Assembly (NCBI RefSeq): GCF_000470775.1
Contig: NC_022438.1
Location: forward strand, 2,170,001 to 2,234,000
Source: Leifsonia xyli subsp. cynodontis DSM 46306
GTDB lineage: Bacteria > Actinomycetota > Actinomycetes > Actinomycetales > Microbacteriaceae
Direction of reading: 5' to 3'
Length of the DNA stretch: 64,000 nucleotides
The notes under the pieces: model-generated
Database searches by the model: none
Told to the model about the DNA's origin: nothing
Seen by the model: only the letters and a program-made list of their open reading frames with translations
Shown here: positions 1-7,103 of the stretch, piece after piece
Position numbering within the stretch: the stretch's first letter is position 1
Layout of the letters: each line of letters opens with the position of its first letter
Program-made: the position numbers and the translations under genes

Positions 1-344
1 GTGCGCCGTTCACGTTCCCGGCGACGTGTGAGATGTCCTTGTCCCACGTCACCGTCTGGACGTACTCCCAACCGTCTCGATGAGGAGAAGTGGACGGTGG
101 CCCAACCGAGTTCAGTGTTCCAGAACCACAGAGTAGTGGCCGGCTTCGCGGCTCGATCCCAGGCGGTCACGTGTGGGCGGTACCAGTCCACAAGGCCCTC
201 AGCGCCCGTCGTATCTCCGTGGAAACCACGCACGCCGTACGCGCCATCGCTAATGATCGTGTCGGGCGCTTCCCAGTCCTTGTAGGCGCGGAGGACGTTC
301 CCCCGGTGCAACGTGTAGGGAGGGCGGATGGATATGACGGGCAT
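1..344 (-). pseudogene. Decayed DNA methylase-like gene, N-terminal part, runs off the left edge
   Basis: Read on the minus strand from an ATG at 344, the frame gives a short segment resembling the start of phage-type site-specific DNA methylases, including FWNTELGWATVH. Just after it the frame breaks. LLIETVG continues in a second frame (about 70-90), and EYVQTVTWDKDISHVAGNVNG-type sequence continues in a third down to base 1. At least two small indels (near 90 and near 70) are needed to restore one protein. The rest lies outside the window. Its position at the end of an integrase-bearing element fits a prophage or ICE cargo gene. Family assignment rests on pattern recognition only; the frame disruption is directly visible. 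Confidence 0.45.
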
Positions 345-671
345 ACGATCACACTAGCCCCGGGAACCGACCCTCACTCAGAGACAAGCCGGGCACCACC
401 CGAACACCAACAGGATCGATCTCCTCGCCGATGACAGCATGAGCATGAGCATGAGCACATTCCACCAAATGCCACACCACAAACTGTGGTGACCGGCGGG
501 CGGGCACCCCTCAGCGCAACACGCCGAATAGTTCCGTGAATATTTGACAGGGACAATTTTATAGTCCAGTCCCACAACCACCAACAAACCCCCACCCCAC
601 CCCACCCCACATTTTGCCCACAAACACCCCGAAACCAACCAGCCCCAAACGTATGTACTGGCATGCAATCT
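345..671. other. Gene-free stretch between methylase remnant and lipoprotein gene
   Basis: No convincing coding frame on either strand. It holds three tandem GCATGA units (about 437-457), a CCCCACC-rich simple-sequence stretch (about 590-612) and the AT-rich candidate promoter noted separately. The open frames here are low-complexity (Ser/Cys/Met or Gly/Trp rich) and look spurious. This composition is typical of decayed accessory DNA. Confidence 0.5.
558..587 (-). promoter_or_regulatory. Candidate promoter facing the methylase remnant
   Basis: On the minus strand there is a TTGTTG (582-587), an 18-base spacer and TATAAA (558-563), in an AT-rich pocket of otherwise GC-rich DNA. It points toward the pseudogene starting at 344 but is more than 200 bases upstream, so the assignment is weak. 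Confidence 0.3.
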
Positions 672-1193
672 CTACGGCACATAGTGGTAGACCTCTCCAC
701 CAAGGGATGCGACGGCAGCCCGCGCGACATTCTGCTCCACGGACAAATTCACCGGCCCGGCCGTGTGCCCAGCGAACGCGGCCTGGAGCAACTTATCGGC
801 CTGGTTCGTGAACTGATACTGGAGGATCGGATCATCACCCAGGGTCACCGTCCAGGAGTCGCCGCGGGCATAGTAGGTCTCGCGTGCGTCGCCAGCGAGG
901 ACCGGTTCGATGTTCGAGTCACGCCCACTCGCCCACGAGTTGACGTTGATGGTATGCCCGTAAAGCATGCACGTCGCCGTCGACAGCAGGGCCGGGGCAC
1001 CGCCCGCGATGTCACCGACACGAACGTCCTCGCAGCCCTTGATACGGATCGCGATCACCCCAGCATCTTCCCCGATTGAAACCGCAGCGGGCGTGGAAGT
1101 CGTCTTATGCGCGGGCTTCGCAGCGGGCGTCGTCGAGCACCCGGCCAGAGCGAGCACCCCCACGAGCGCGAGAGCGAGGACTGACTTGTTCAT
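672..1193 (-). CDS. Small secreted lipoprotein of the integrated element
   Basis: A 173-residue protein with a short hydrophobic signal peptide and a lipobox LALAGC, predicting lipidation at Cys19 and anchoring on the outer face of the cytoplasmic membrane. A Thr/Ala/Pro/Lys-rich linker (about 20-38) precedes a domain of about 130 residues that I do not recognise; it contains two Cys (in KGCEDV and TATCML) that could form a disulfide. It lies just downstream of tRNA-Lys and the integrase on the same strand, so it is probably element cargo. Small lipoproteins beside integrases in actinobacterial prophages are sometimes involved in superinfection exclusion; for this protein that is speculation. 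Confidence 0.75.
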   Translation of the reverse strand: MNKSVLALALVGVLALAGCSTTPAAKPAHKTTSTPAAVSIGEDAGVIAIRIKGCEDVRVGDIAGGAPALLSTATCMLYGHTINVNSWASGRDSNIEPVLAGDARETYYARGDSWTVTLGDDPILQYQFTNQADKLLQAAFAGHTAGPVNLSVEQNVARAAVASLGGEVYHYVP

Positions 1194-1243
1194 GGCGCTG
1201 ATCGTACATCCACCGACAGCCGAACCGTTACACCTTCAAAGGG

Positions 1244-1316
1244 TGCCCCCGCTCGGGCTCGAACCGAGGACCCAGTGATTAAAAGTCACTTGCTCTGCCA
1301 ACTGAGCTACAGGGGC
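1244..1316 (-). tRNA. tRNA-Lys (anticodon TTT)
   Basis: A complete cloverleaf can be read on the minus strand. The acceptor stem is GCCCCTG/CGGGGGC and the D-arm starts at GCTCAGTTGG. The anticodon loop CTTTTAA is closed by AGTGA/TCACT, and the T-arm is CTCGG-TTCGAGC-CCGAG, with discriminator A. CCA is not fully encoded (ACCCT follows). Its 5' end directly abuts the stop codon of the integrase gene at 1317-1319. Confidence 0.95.
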
Positions 1317-2240
1317 TTACCCAACCATCTTGTCAGATTCGGGAATGGTGCGCATGCGAGCCGAGCTGCGTCGCTGCGCGATCGGCGGAAGGGTGGCGAC
1401 TCCGGCGCGCATGTCGTCCTGGTCGACCTCGGTATAGAGCTGCGTCGTCGCCAGCGAAGCATGGCCGAGGAGTTCCTGCACCACTCGGATGTTGACGCCC
1501 TGCTTCAGGAGAGTGGTGGCGTAAAAGTGGCGGAGGCTGTGCCCGGTGAGGTTCCGGTCCGTGATGCCCGCGTTGCGGATCGCCTTCGAGACGCGGGCGG
1601 AGGCCGACTTCATGAGGATGTGGCCGCTGCCGTTCGGGAACTGCTCATTGCGGTGCGGCGATGGGAACCACCATCCTGTGCGCGGGTAGCTCCGCGCGAG
1701 GTCGATGAGAATAGGGTGGAGGGCTATCACGTGGGCCAAGTTGCCCTTGCGGAGTGAACAGAGAACGCCGCCGTCGAGGTCGACGTCCTCACCTCGGATC
1801 TTGACAATCTCACCGATACGTAGGCCCGAAAGGGCGGCGATGGTAATGATGTCGCGGGTGCGCTTGTACGCGCCGGAGTCCAGCATGGCGTCGACCTGCT
1901 GGATGCGCAGCGGTCGCGGCTTCCGGCGCGGGATCTTGATCTTGGGGAGTCCGGCGGAAGGGTTGTCGGGCCGGTGCCCTTTGACCTGCATCCACGTGAA
2001 GAACGTCTGGTAGTAGGACCGCTCGGACTGCTTGGTCCCGGCCGCGAGCGGGCAACCGGTGCGCGGATTGAATCGGGAAAGCATATTGAGCAGATCCTCT
2101 TCACACACGTCGAGGGGCCCAATCCCGCAAAGACGTGCGATGAGTATGAGGCTTTCTTCTCGGTTCACAATGGTCTTCTCTGACAGACCAGCGGCGCGCT
2201 GGTAACGTGCGAATCCGGCGAGGGCGGACGTCCAATCCAT
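1317..2240 (-). CDS. Tyrosine recombinase / phage-type integrase
   Basis: A site-specific recombinase of the XerC/phage-integrase superfamily, about 307 residues from the start chosen here. An N-terminal SAM-like core-binding domain (about 1-100) is followed by the catalytic domain with the full set of expected residues: Arg141 in SGLRIGE, Lys165 in the beta-hairpin, His234 and Arg237 in GHSLRH, His260 in LLGHAS, and nucleophile Tyr269 in TTQLYTE. The start at 2240 has a GAGAGG Shine-Dalgarno nine bases upstream; an in-frame ATG at 2273 has none but would add only 11 residues. It sits between tRNA-Lys and a 3' tRNA fragment and is intact, so it could still be functional. It is the likely integrase of the element that ends near 2470. 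Confidence 0.93.
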   Translation of the reverse strand: MDWTSALAGFARYQRAAGLSEKTIVNREESLILIARLCGIGPLDVCEEDLLNMLSRFNPRTGCPLAAGTKQSERSYYQTFFTWMQVKGHRPDNPSAGLPKIKIPRRKPRPLRIQQVDAMLDSGAYKRTRDIITIAALSGLRIGEIVKIRGEDVDLDGGVLCSLRKGNLAHVIALHPILIDLARSYPRTGWWFPSPHRNEQFPNGSGHILMKSASARVSKAIRNAGITDRNLTGHSLRHFYATTLLKQGVNIRVVQELLGHASLATTQLYTEVDQDDMRAGVATLPPIAQRRSSARMRTIPESDKMVG

Positions 2241-2426
2241 GTGCTCAATCCTCTCAAGAGTGCTGCCTGACATGGCGCAACAAAGGCTATAGAGCGGGGC
2301 ACTGTGCGGTATTGGGCTACTGTGATTTGCGATACGTCAGGCAGCGCGACCCCTGGGGTGACGCTGGTCGAGGCGTAGGCCGGGCCGCTGACGGGGCGAA
2401 TGATTCTGGAGCGGCATAAAAACGCC

Positions 2427-2470
2427 CCCATAATCCGCGGGTCGTGGGTTCGAGCCCCACGGGGCCCACC
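2427..2470 (+). other. 3' tRNA fragment (would-be CAT anticodon): probable attachment-site scar
   Basis: The sequence reads as the 3' half of a tRNA. It has CAT at anticodon positions 34-36, then TCCGC, a five-base variable region, the T-arm GTGGG-TTCGAGC-CCCAC, acceptor strand GGGGCCC, and ACC. Nothing upstream can form the 5' anticodon-stem strand, the D-arm or the 5' acceptor strand, so homology begins in the anticodon loop. This is the pattern left when a tyrosine-recombinase element integrates in a tRNA anticodon loop; the restored full tRNA would lie at the other end, left of this window. Confidence 0.7.
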
Positions 2471-2477
2471 TCAACGG

Positions 2478-2515
2478 CCGGTCGAGGGCCACAGGATGCT
2501 GTGGCCCTCGACCGG
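2478..2515 (+). terminator. Perfect 17-bp hairpin after the tRNA fragment
   Basis: The 17-base left arm (2478-2494) is the exact reverse complement of 2499-2515, with a four-base GATG loop. It follows the tRNA 3' end by seven bases, so it is most simply the original terminator of the interrupted tRNA gene. There is no T-run, as is common in high-GC Actinobacteria. Confidence 0.6.
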
Positions 2516-2668
2516 TGCGGCCGAACGAGCCGTCCGGGATAGTGGGGCGCTTGAGAGAAGTCCAGAATCGAGAGAAGTCCTGTGTCTCCGGTGAGCAGCG
2601 CGCCCGAGCTCCCGGCGAAACCCAGCCGTCTCTCCCCATCCGAGTCCGATCCCGGGTTGAATAGACTC

Positions 2669-2947
2669 ATGCCTCGCAACACCTGGTGGTCTCTCCTGGG
2701 ACTGGCCCTCATCCTCGCCCTGGTCTCCCTGGGACTGTTCCTCGCGCCCGGGCTCGATCAGGGCGTCGCCACGCGAGCGGTCGGCCACCACGACGCTCTC
2801 ACCCGACGGCAGTGGATCGACCTGGCCGTGGCGGTCGTGGGGTTCGCGACGGCGGTCTGTGCCGGGACGGCGCTGTTCGTCACACGGAAGCGAACGGAGG
2901 AGGGAGTTCAGGCGACGCCGGTCACGCGACGCCGCTCCCACACGTAG
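2669..2947 (+). CDS. Small membrane protein of unknown function
   Basis: About 92 residues from the ATG at 2669; the same frame extends upstream to a GTG at 2582, but that extension is Pro/Ser-rich and ends in an MPRNTWW-type natural start. Two hydrophobic segments are visible (about residues 6-27 and 52-75), separated by a charged region containing GHHDALTRRQW, and the tail is Arg/Thr-rich and basic. The 3' end overlaps the convergent ClC gene by 40 bases. I do not recognise the family. It is the first gene on the chromosomal side of the att scar. Confidence 0.6.
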   Translation: MPRNTWWSLLGLALILALVSLGLFLAPGLDQGVATRAVGHHDALTRRQWIDLAVAVVGFATAVCAGTALFVTRKRTEEGVQATPVTRRRSHT

Positions 2948-4185
2948 CCGACCGCGACCGCTCCGGCGACGCACAGCATCACCGGGGTCAGCAGCTGCGG
3001 GCCCTGGTGTGTGAACTCCATCACCAGCAGCAGGGCGGTGACCGGGGCGCGCATGGTCGCAGCGAGGAACGCCGCGGCCCCGATCAGCGCGAACCCGGCG
3101 AGCGGGACGCCGGGCCAGAGCGCGTCCCAGACGGAGCCGAGACCGAGACCGAGGCCCGCGCCGATCGCGAGAGACGGGGTCAGCGTGCCGCCCGCTGCGC
3201 CCGCCCCAATGGTGCCGACGGTCGCGACGGTCTTCACCAGAGTGATCGCCAAGAGCAGCAGCACCGGCACAGTCGCCGACAGCGCGAGCTGGCCGAGTGC
3301 GTGACCGTTGCCGAGGATGGCCGGCATGCCGAGGGACACGACGCCCACCGCAGCGAAGGTGAGCGGCATCGCGATCAGGATGCCCCAGGAGCGCGGCCGA
3401 CGGGCTTGCGCGAACGAGGCGAGGCGGACGAAGCCGACAGCGGCGACGCCGAGCAGCGGCCCCGCCAGCAGTGCCCAGACCACGAGCTGCGGACTGAGCG
3501 GCACCTGCTGCACGGTGTAGAGCGGGTTGGCCGGGACGACGGAGCTGGCGACGAGGGCGGCGACGCCGGAGACCGCGAAGGCGGGGAGGACCGTGGCGAA
3601 GCTGATCTCGGCCAGGAGGATTTCGAGGGCGAAGACGGCCCCGCCGAAGGGGACGCTGTAGACCGCAGCGAGGCCGGCCCCGGCCCCGCAGGCGACGAGG
3701 ATGCGGCGCTCACGGGCCGTGACGCCGGCGCGCTCGGAGAGCCAGGACGCCCAGAGCGCTCCGATTTCGCGCGGTGCGACCTCTCGCCCGATGGACGCGC
3801 CCAGACCGACGATGACGACCTGCAGGGCGGCATTGGCGAGGGTGACCAGCACCGGCATCCGCTGGCCGTCGACGGCGGCCTGGACGGCGACGACGGCGTG
3901 ATCGGCGCGGCGGCGGCCCCAGCCGCGCAGCAGCCACCAGCCGACGGCGCCGATGACGCCCGCAACCGCCAGCGCCACCACCCGGTCTGCGGGAGGCGAC
4001 TCTTGCAGACCGTCGAGGAAGGTGCCTTCGGAGTACCCGAACGCGAGGTGCTGGAGAGCGTGCAGGGCGAGCGCCACCGCCCCTCCGCCGACACCCGCGC
4101 CGACCCCGACCAGCACGGTGACGACGACGAGGCGGATCAGCCAGGCGGGTGTGCCGCGACCGGAGACGGGAGAGGCGAGGGGCAC
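2908..4185 (-). CDS. ClC-family chloride channel / H+:Cl- antiporter
   Basis: A 425-residue polytopic membrane protein of the voltage-gated chloride channel family, moving chloride (and often protons in exchange) across the cytoplasmic membrane. Visible signatures are GASIGREVAP (about 129-138), corresponding to the family GxxGREGP filter with gating Glu135, GGTLTPSLAIG in the later filter region, and a closing RAPVTALLLVMEFT helix. GREVAP instead of GREGP is a small departure. The frame is open far upstream, but the GTG at 4185 avoids overlap with the preceding lipoprotein gene, which ends 20 bases upstream. That spacing suggests co-transcription with it. No CBS domains follow, so it is a short bacterial form. 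Confidence 0.88.
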   Translation of the reverse strand: MPLASPVSGRGTPAWLIRLVVVTVLVGVGAGVGGGAVALALHALQHLAFGYSEGTFLDGLQESPPADRVVALAVAGVIGAVGWWLLRGWGRRRADHAVVAVQAAVDGQRMPVLVTLANAALQVVIVGLGASIGREVAPREIGALWASWLSERAGVTARERRILVACGAGAGLAAVYSVPFGGAVFALEILLAEISFATVLPAFAVSGVAALVASSVVPANPLYTVQQVPLSPQLVVWALLAGPLLGVAAVGFVRLASFAQARRPRSWGILIAMPLTFAAVGVVSLGMPAILGNGHALGQLALSATVPVLLLLAITLVKTVATVGTIGAGAAGGTLTPSLAIGAGLGLGLGSVWDALWPGVPLAGFALIGAAAFLAATMRAPVTALLLVMEFTHQGPQLLTPVMLCVAGAVAVGYVWERRRVTGVA

Positions 4186-4205
4186 GGTTCCAGCGTAATC
4201 TCGGA

Positions 4206-4829
4206 TCAGCCGCCGACGAGCGCGCCGACCGTCAGCAGAGAGACGCTGGCGCTGGTACACGCGGTGAAAGCACCGTCCTTCACGAACAGAGCGGTGGTCG
4301 AACCAGGCGGATAGACGCGGAAGCCGTCGGCTTTCTGCGGCTGGCACTCCGATTGGTCGTAGTTGAGCGCCTGTGCGATCTTGAGCGGCGCGTGCGCGGT
4401 GCCACCGGGGGCGAGTCGCACGGTGGGATGCGGCGCGCTGCGGTCGAACTCAGCCGGCTGGCCGAGCTGGACGCCGTTGCCGTCGCCGACGAAGGAGACA
4501 CCCGGCCAGCCTTGCAGCGCGCACGGCTCGGACCCCCCGTTGGTCAGGACGAGGGTGACCTCGACGCTGCCGGCCGCTCCCCCGCCTCCCGCGGCGATGG
4601 AACCGTTCAGCTTCGCGGTGTCGCACTGGTCGTCGATCGGAACGGCCGTGCTGCTGCTGCTCGGCCGCGGCGTCGGAGAGCCGGTGGCGGTCCGGTTCGG
4701 GGTGGAGGACGCCGTCGGGCCCGCGCCGGGAGAGCAGGCGGAGAGAGCCGCCGTCAGAGCGGCGGTGACGGCGAACGCCGCGAGAGCGCGCCGGGATGCG
4801 GAGGACGGGATGCGCGTACGATCGGCCAT
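4206..4829 (-). CDS. DUF4232-like lipoprotein
   Basis: 207 residues. A twin-basic N-terminus and hydrophobic helix end in a lipobox LSAC (Cys32), followed by a Ser/Thr/Pro-rich linker (about 33-65) and a beta-rich domain. The features CDTAKLNGSI, NGGSEPCALQGWPGVSFV and the later CTSASVSLLTVG match the general look of the actinobacterial DUF4232 domain, including conserved Cys residues. It probably sits on the outer face of the membrane; the function is unknown. It is upstream of the ClC gene on the same strand and divergent from the Ca2+/H+ antiporter (66 bases between starts). Confidence 0.8.
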   Translation of the reverse strand: MADRTRIPSSASRRALAAFAVTAALTAALSACSPGAGPTASSTPNRTATGSPTPRPSSSSTAVPIDDQCDTAKLNGSIAAGGGGAAGSVEVTLVLTNGGSEPCALQGWPGVSFVGDGNGVQLGQPAEFDRSAPHPTVRLAPGGTAHAPLKIAQALNYDQSECQPQKADGFRVYPPGSTTALFVKDGAFTACTSASVSLLTVGALVGG

Positions 4830-4895
4830 GCATCCACCTCAGCATTCATGCATGTGACTATGGGGGAAGACGCGCCGCACTGACAGGATGGGACT

Positions 4896-5990
4896 ATGAA
4901 AGCGCTCGGAACCTGGCTCATCCGCTTCTGGGCGATCGGCGTCCCCGTGATCGGCCTCGTCCTGCTCGTGGGGTTCTGGACGGTGCCGCTCGGAGCGTTC
5001 TCGATCACGCTGATCGGCGTCTTCCTCGCGGGCACCGTGCTCGCGGCCGTTCAGCACGCGGAGGTCGTCGCCCACCGGGTCGGGGAGCCGTTCGGGTCGC
5101 TGGTGCTCGCCGTGGCGGTCACCGTGATCGAGGTGGCGCTGATCGTGACCCTGATGACAACAAGCAAAGACTCCGAGACCCTCGCGCGGGACACCGTCTT
5201 CTCGGCCGTGATGATCACGATGAACGGTATCGTCGGCCTCAGCCTGTTGCTGGCGGCCTCCCGCCGCGAGACCACGTCCTTCAACGCGCAGGGCAGCGGC
5301 TCGGCCCTGGGCACCGTGACAGCGCTCGCGGCGCTGACGATGGTGCTCCCGGCGTTCACAGAGACACCAGGCCCGCAGTTCTCCCCGAGCCAGCTGTGGT
5401 TCGCGGCGATCGCCTCGGTGCTCCTCTATGCGATGTTCGTGTTCACGCAGACCGTCGCCCACCGGGACTTCTTCCTCCCGGTCTCCACCAAGGAACGGCC
5501 GATCGCCGAGGACAGCCACGCCGATGCGCCCTCCAACCGCACCGCGCTCATCAGCCTCGGGATGCTGTTGATCGCCCTCGTTGCCGTCGTCGGCCTGGCC
5601 AAGCTCGAGTCCACCCCGATCGAGCGCGCTGTCACCGCGGCCGGTCTGCCGCAGTCGTTCGTCGGAGTGGTCATCGCGCTGCTCGTGCTGCTCCCCGAAG
5701 GCATCGCAGCGGCGAAAGCGGCGCGCCGGAACCGGATGCAGACCAGCCTCAACCTGGCGCTCGGCTCCGCCATCGCGAGCATCGGCCTCACCATCCCGTC
5801 CATCGCGATCGCGTCGATCTGGCTGCCGGGGGCGCTGCACCTGGGCCTCGGGGCGAGCCAGATCGTGCTGCTGGCCCTCACGGTGGGAGTCAGCATCCTG
5901 ACGATCGTGCAGGGGCGCGCGGCACGGATGCAGGGAACCATCCACCTGATCATCTTCGCCGCGTTCATCTTCCTCTCGATCGTGCCCTAG
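4896..5990 (+). CDS. chaA: Calcium/proton antiporter, CaCA superfamily (ChaA-like)
   Basis: 364 residues with ten or eleven hydrophobic helices. The family's two homologous ion-binding repeats are visible: GEPFGSLVLAVAVTVIEVAL (about 63-82, acidic residue Glu79) and LLPEGIAAAKAARRNRMQTS with LNLALGSAIASIGLTIP in the second half. It exports Ca2+ (possibly Na+/K+) for H+. The stop TAG (5988-5990) lies in the CTAG tetramer at which an IS481-family element is inserted, so the C-terminus is complete. It is divergent from the DUF4232 lipoprotein gene, with a shared 66-base promoter region. Confidence 0.88.
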   Translation: MKALGTWLIRFWAIGVPVIGLVLLVGFWTVPLGAFSITLIGVFLAGTVLAAVQHAEVVAHRVGEPFGSLVLAVAVTVIEVALIVTLMTTSKDSETLARDTVFSAVMITMNGIVGLSLLLAASRRETTSFNAQGSGSALGTVTALAALTMVLPAFTETPGPQFSPSQLWFAAIASVLLYAMFVFTQTVAHRDFFLPVSTKERPIAEDSHADAPSNRTALISLGMLLIALVAVVGLAKLESTPIERAVTAAGLPQSFVGVVIALLVLLPEGIAAAKAARRNRMQTSLNLALGSAIASIGLTIPSIAIASIWLPGALHLGLGASQIVLLALTVGVSILTIVQGRAARMQGTIHLIIFAAFIFLSIVP

Positions 5991-6991
5991 GTGTGTGTGT
6001 GTTGCCCAGGGACGGTGGTCAATCTGCTGATGGGTGGCTGGCTGCCGATGGCGGTGTGGGGCCTGTGGTGATTGTAGGAGTGCAGCCAGGCCGGGAGTGC
6101 GTTGCGGCGGGCTGATTCGGAGTTGTAGTGCCGGGCGTATGCCCAGCCGTCGGCGAGGGTGCGGTGGAAGCGTTCGATCTTGCCGTTCGTCTGCGGATGG
6201 TAGGGCCGGGTGCGTTTCGGTTGGATGCTGAGCTCGGCGCAAGCGTCGCGCCAGGCGTATGAGCGGTATGCGGAGCCGTTGTCGGAGAGCACCTGTTCGA
6301 CGGTGACGCCACGGCTGGCGAACCAGCCGACCGCTCGACGCAGAACAGCGATTGCAGTGGCGGCGGTTTCGTCGTCGTGGATCTCGGCGTAAGCGACACG
6401 GGAGTGATCGTCGATGACGGTATGAACGAACGCTGTGCCGGTGATCATGTCGCCGGTGATCCCGTGTTTCCCGGTCCGCTTCGCGGTGATGGCCTTGTTC
6501 CGCTCTCCCTGGAGACGTCCGACGTAGCGCCAGCCGCCACCGTCGGGGATGTTGCCGAGTTTCTTGATGTCGACGTGGATCATCGATCCGGGATGCTCGT
6601 GCTCGTAGCGGCGGGCGGGTTCGCCGGTGCGGACGTCGACGTGGCTGGGCCGATTGATCCGGCACCGGGAGAGGACCGTGTGAACGGTCGAGGCGGGCAT
6701 GCCGAGCTGGGCGCCGATACCGACTGGTCCCAGCCGCTTCTTCCACCGCAGATGCACGACCTTGCGGACCAGTCTTCGCGGGGTCTTGTTCGGGCTGTGA
6801 TGCGGCCGTGACGAACGGTCCAGCATTCCCGCCTCGCCCATCTCCACGTAACGACGAGCCCATCGGTCCGCGGTGCGTCAGGACACTCGGAAGTAGGTCG
6901 CCGCCGCAGCAACGGACCAGCCGTCGTCGACGACTTGGCGGGCCAGGCGGAGGCATTCGCGAGGAGTCAAAGCAGCATTAGCGTGGGTCAC
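5987..6991 (-). pseudogene. IS481-family transposase with an in-frame nonsense codon
   Basis: From a GTG at 6991, preceded by a GGAGG Shine-Dalgarno, the frame encodes an N-terminal helix-turn-helix (VVDDGWSVAAAATYFRVS). It meets TGA at codon 38 (6878-6880) and continues in the same frame with RTADRWARRY and the DDE integrase core: HVDIKKLG, VIDDHSRVAYAE, LSDNGSAYRS and QTNGKIERFHRTL. Family members have Trp (TGG) at the stop position, so a single G-to-A change explains the break. Downstream translation from an ATG near 6847 would give 286 residues without the HTH. The last codon and stop come from the CTAG at the insertion site. All catalytic acidic residues remain. Confidence 0.88.
5997..6014 (+). 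repeat. Left terminal inverted repeat of the IS481-family element
   Basis: Pairs with 7086-7103 with two mismatches; separated from the CTAG duplication by an extra TG-repeat hexamer (5991-5996). Confidence 0.7.
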
Positions 6992-7085
6992 GAGGACCTC
7001 CTAAGTCATCGAGTGCAGGGAAACTAGACAGCCCCACTCTCGACCGGGAGGTCCTCACCCATCTATCGCGTCACACCTCAACCAA

Positions 7086-7103
7086 CGTCCCTGAGCAGCA
7101 CAC
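7086..7103 (-). repeat. Right terminal inverted repeat of the IS481-family element
   Basis: Read on the minus strand it starts GTGTGCTGCTCAGGG immediately inside the right CTAG copy (7104-7107). Confidence 0.75.

Larger units (their letters stand above)
5991..7103 (-). mobile_element. IS481-family insertion sequence, 1113 bp, flanked by CTAG duplication
   Basis: The element is bounded by identical CTAG tetramers (5987-5990 and 7104-7107), the target preference known for many IS481 elements. Its ends are related inverted repeats: GTGTGTTGCCCAGGGACG at 5997-6014 and, read inward from the right, GTGTGCTGCTCAGGGACG (16 of 18 matching). The left end carries six extra bases of TG dinucleotides, best explained as slippage. 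The single transposase frame is interrupted by a stop codon, so this copy is probably not autonomous. Confidence 0.85.

Noticed and set aside
437..457. Three GCATGA tandem units
   Set aside because: Too short and isolated for a CRISPR or functional repeat; simple sequence in decayed DNA.
544..566. Plus-strand TTGACA and TATAGT near 544-566
   Set aside because: The spacer is only about ten bases and no gene follows on that strand.
1244..1316. tRNA-Lys as the integrase attachment site
   Set aside because: The integrase borders its 5' end and the tRNA is whole; the truncated tRNA at 2427-2470 fits the att role better.
2317..2712. Minus-strand frames reading VGLEPTTRG / SNPRPADYGG over the tRNA fragment
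   Set aside because: These peptides are the well-known artefact of translating the antisense of a tRNA T-arm; no real gene.
2686..4314. 542-codon plus-strand open frame opposite the ClC gene, and similar long antisense frames (e.g. opposite 4839-6956, 10040-12379, 34878-37400, 58945-61791)
   Set aside because: Compositionally Arg/Asp/Gly-rich shadows of high-GC genes on the opposite strand; no motifs and incompatible with conserved genes.
4839..4895. Riboswitch upstream of the Ca2+/H+ antiporter
   Set aside because: The gap is only 66 bases and shows no convincing paired structure such as a yybP-ykoY element.
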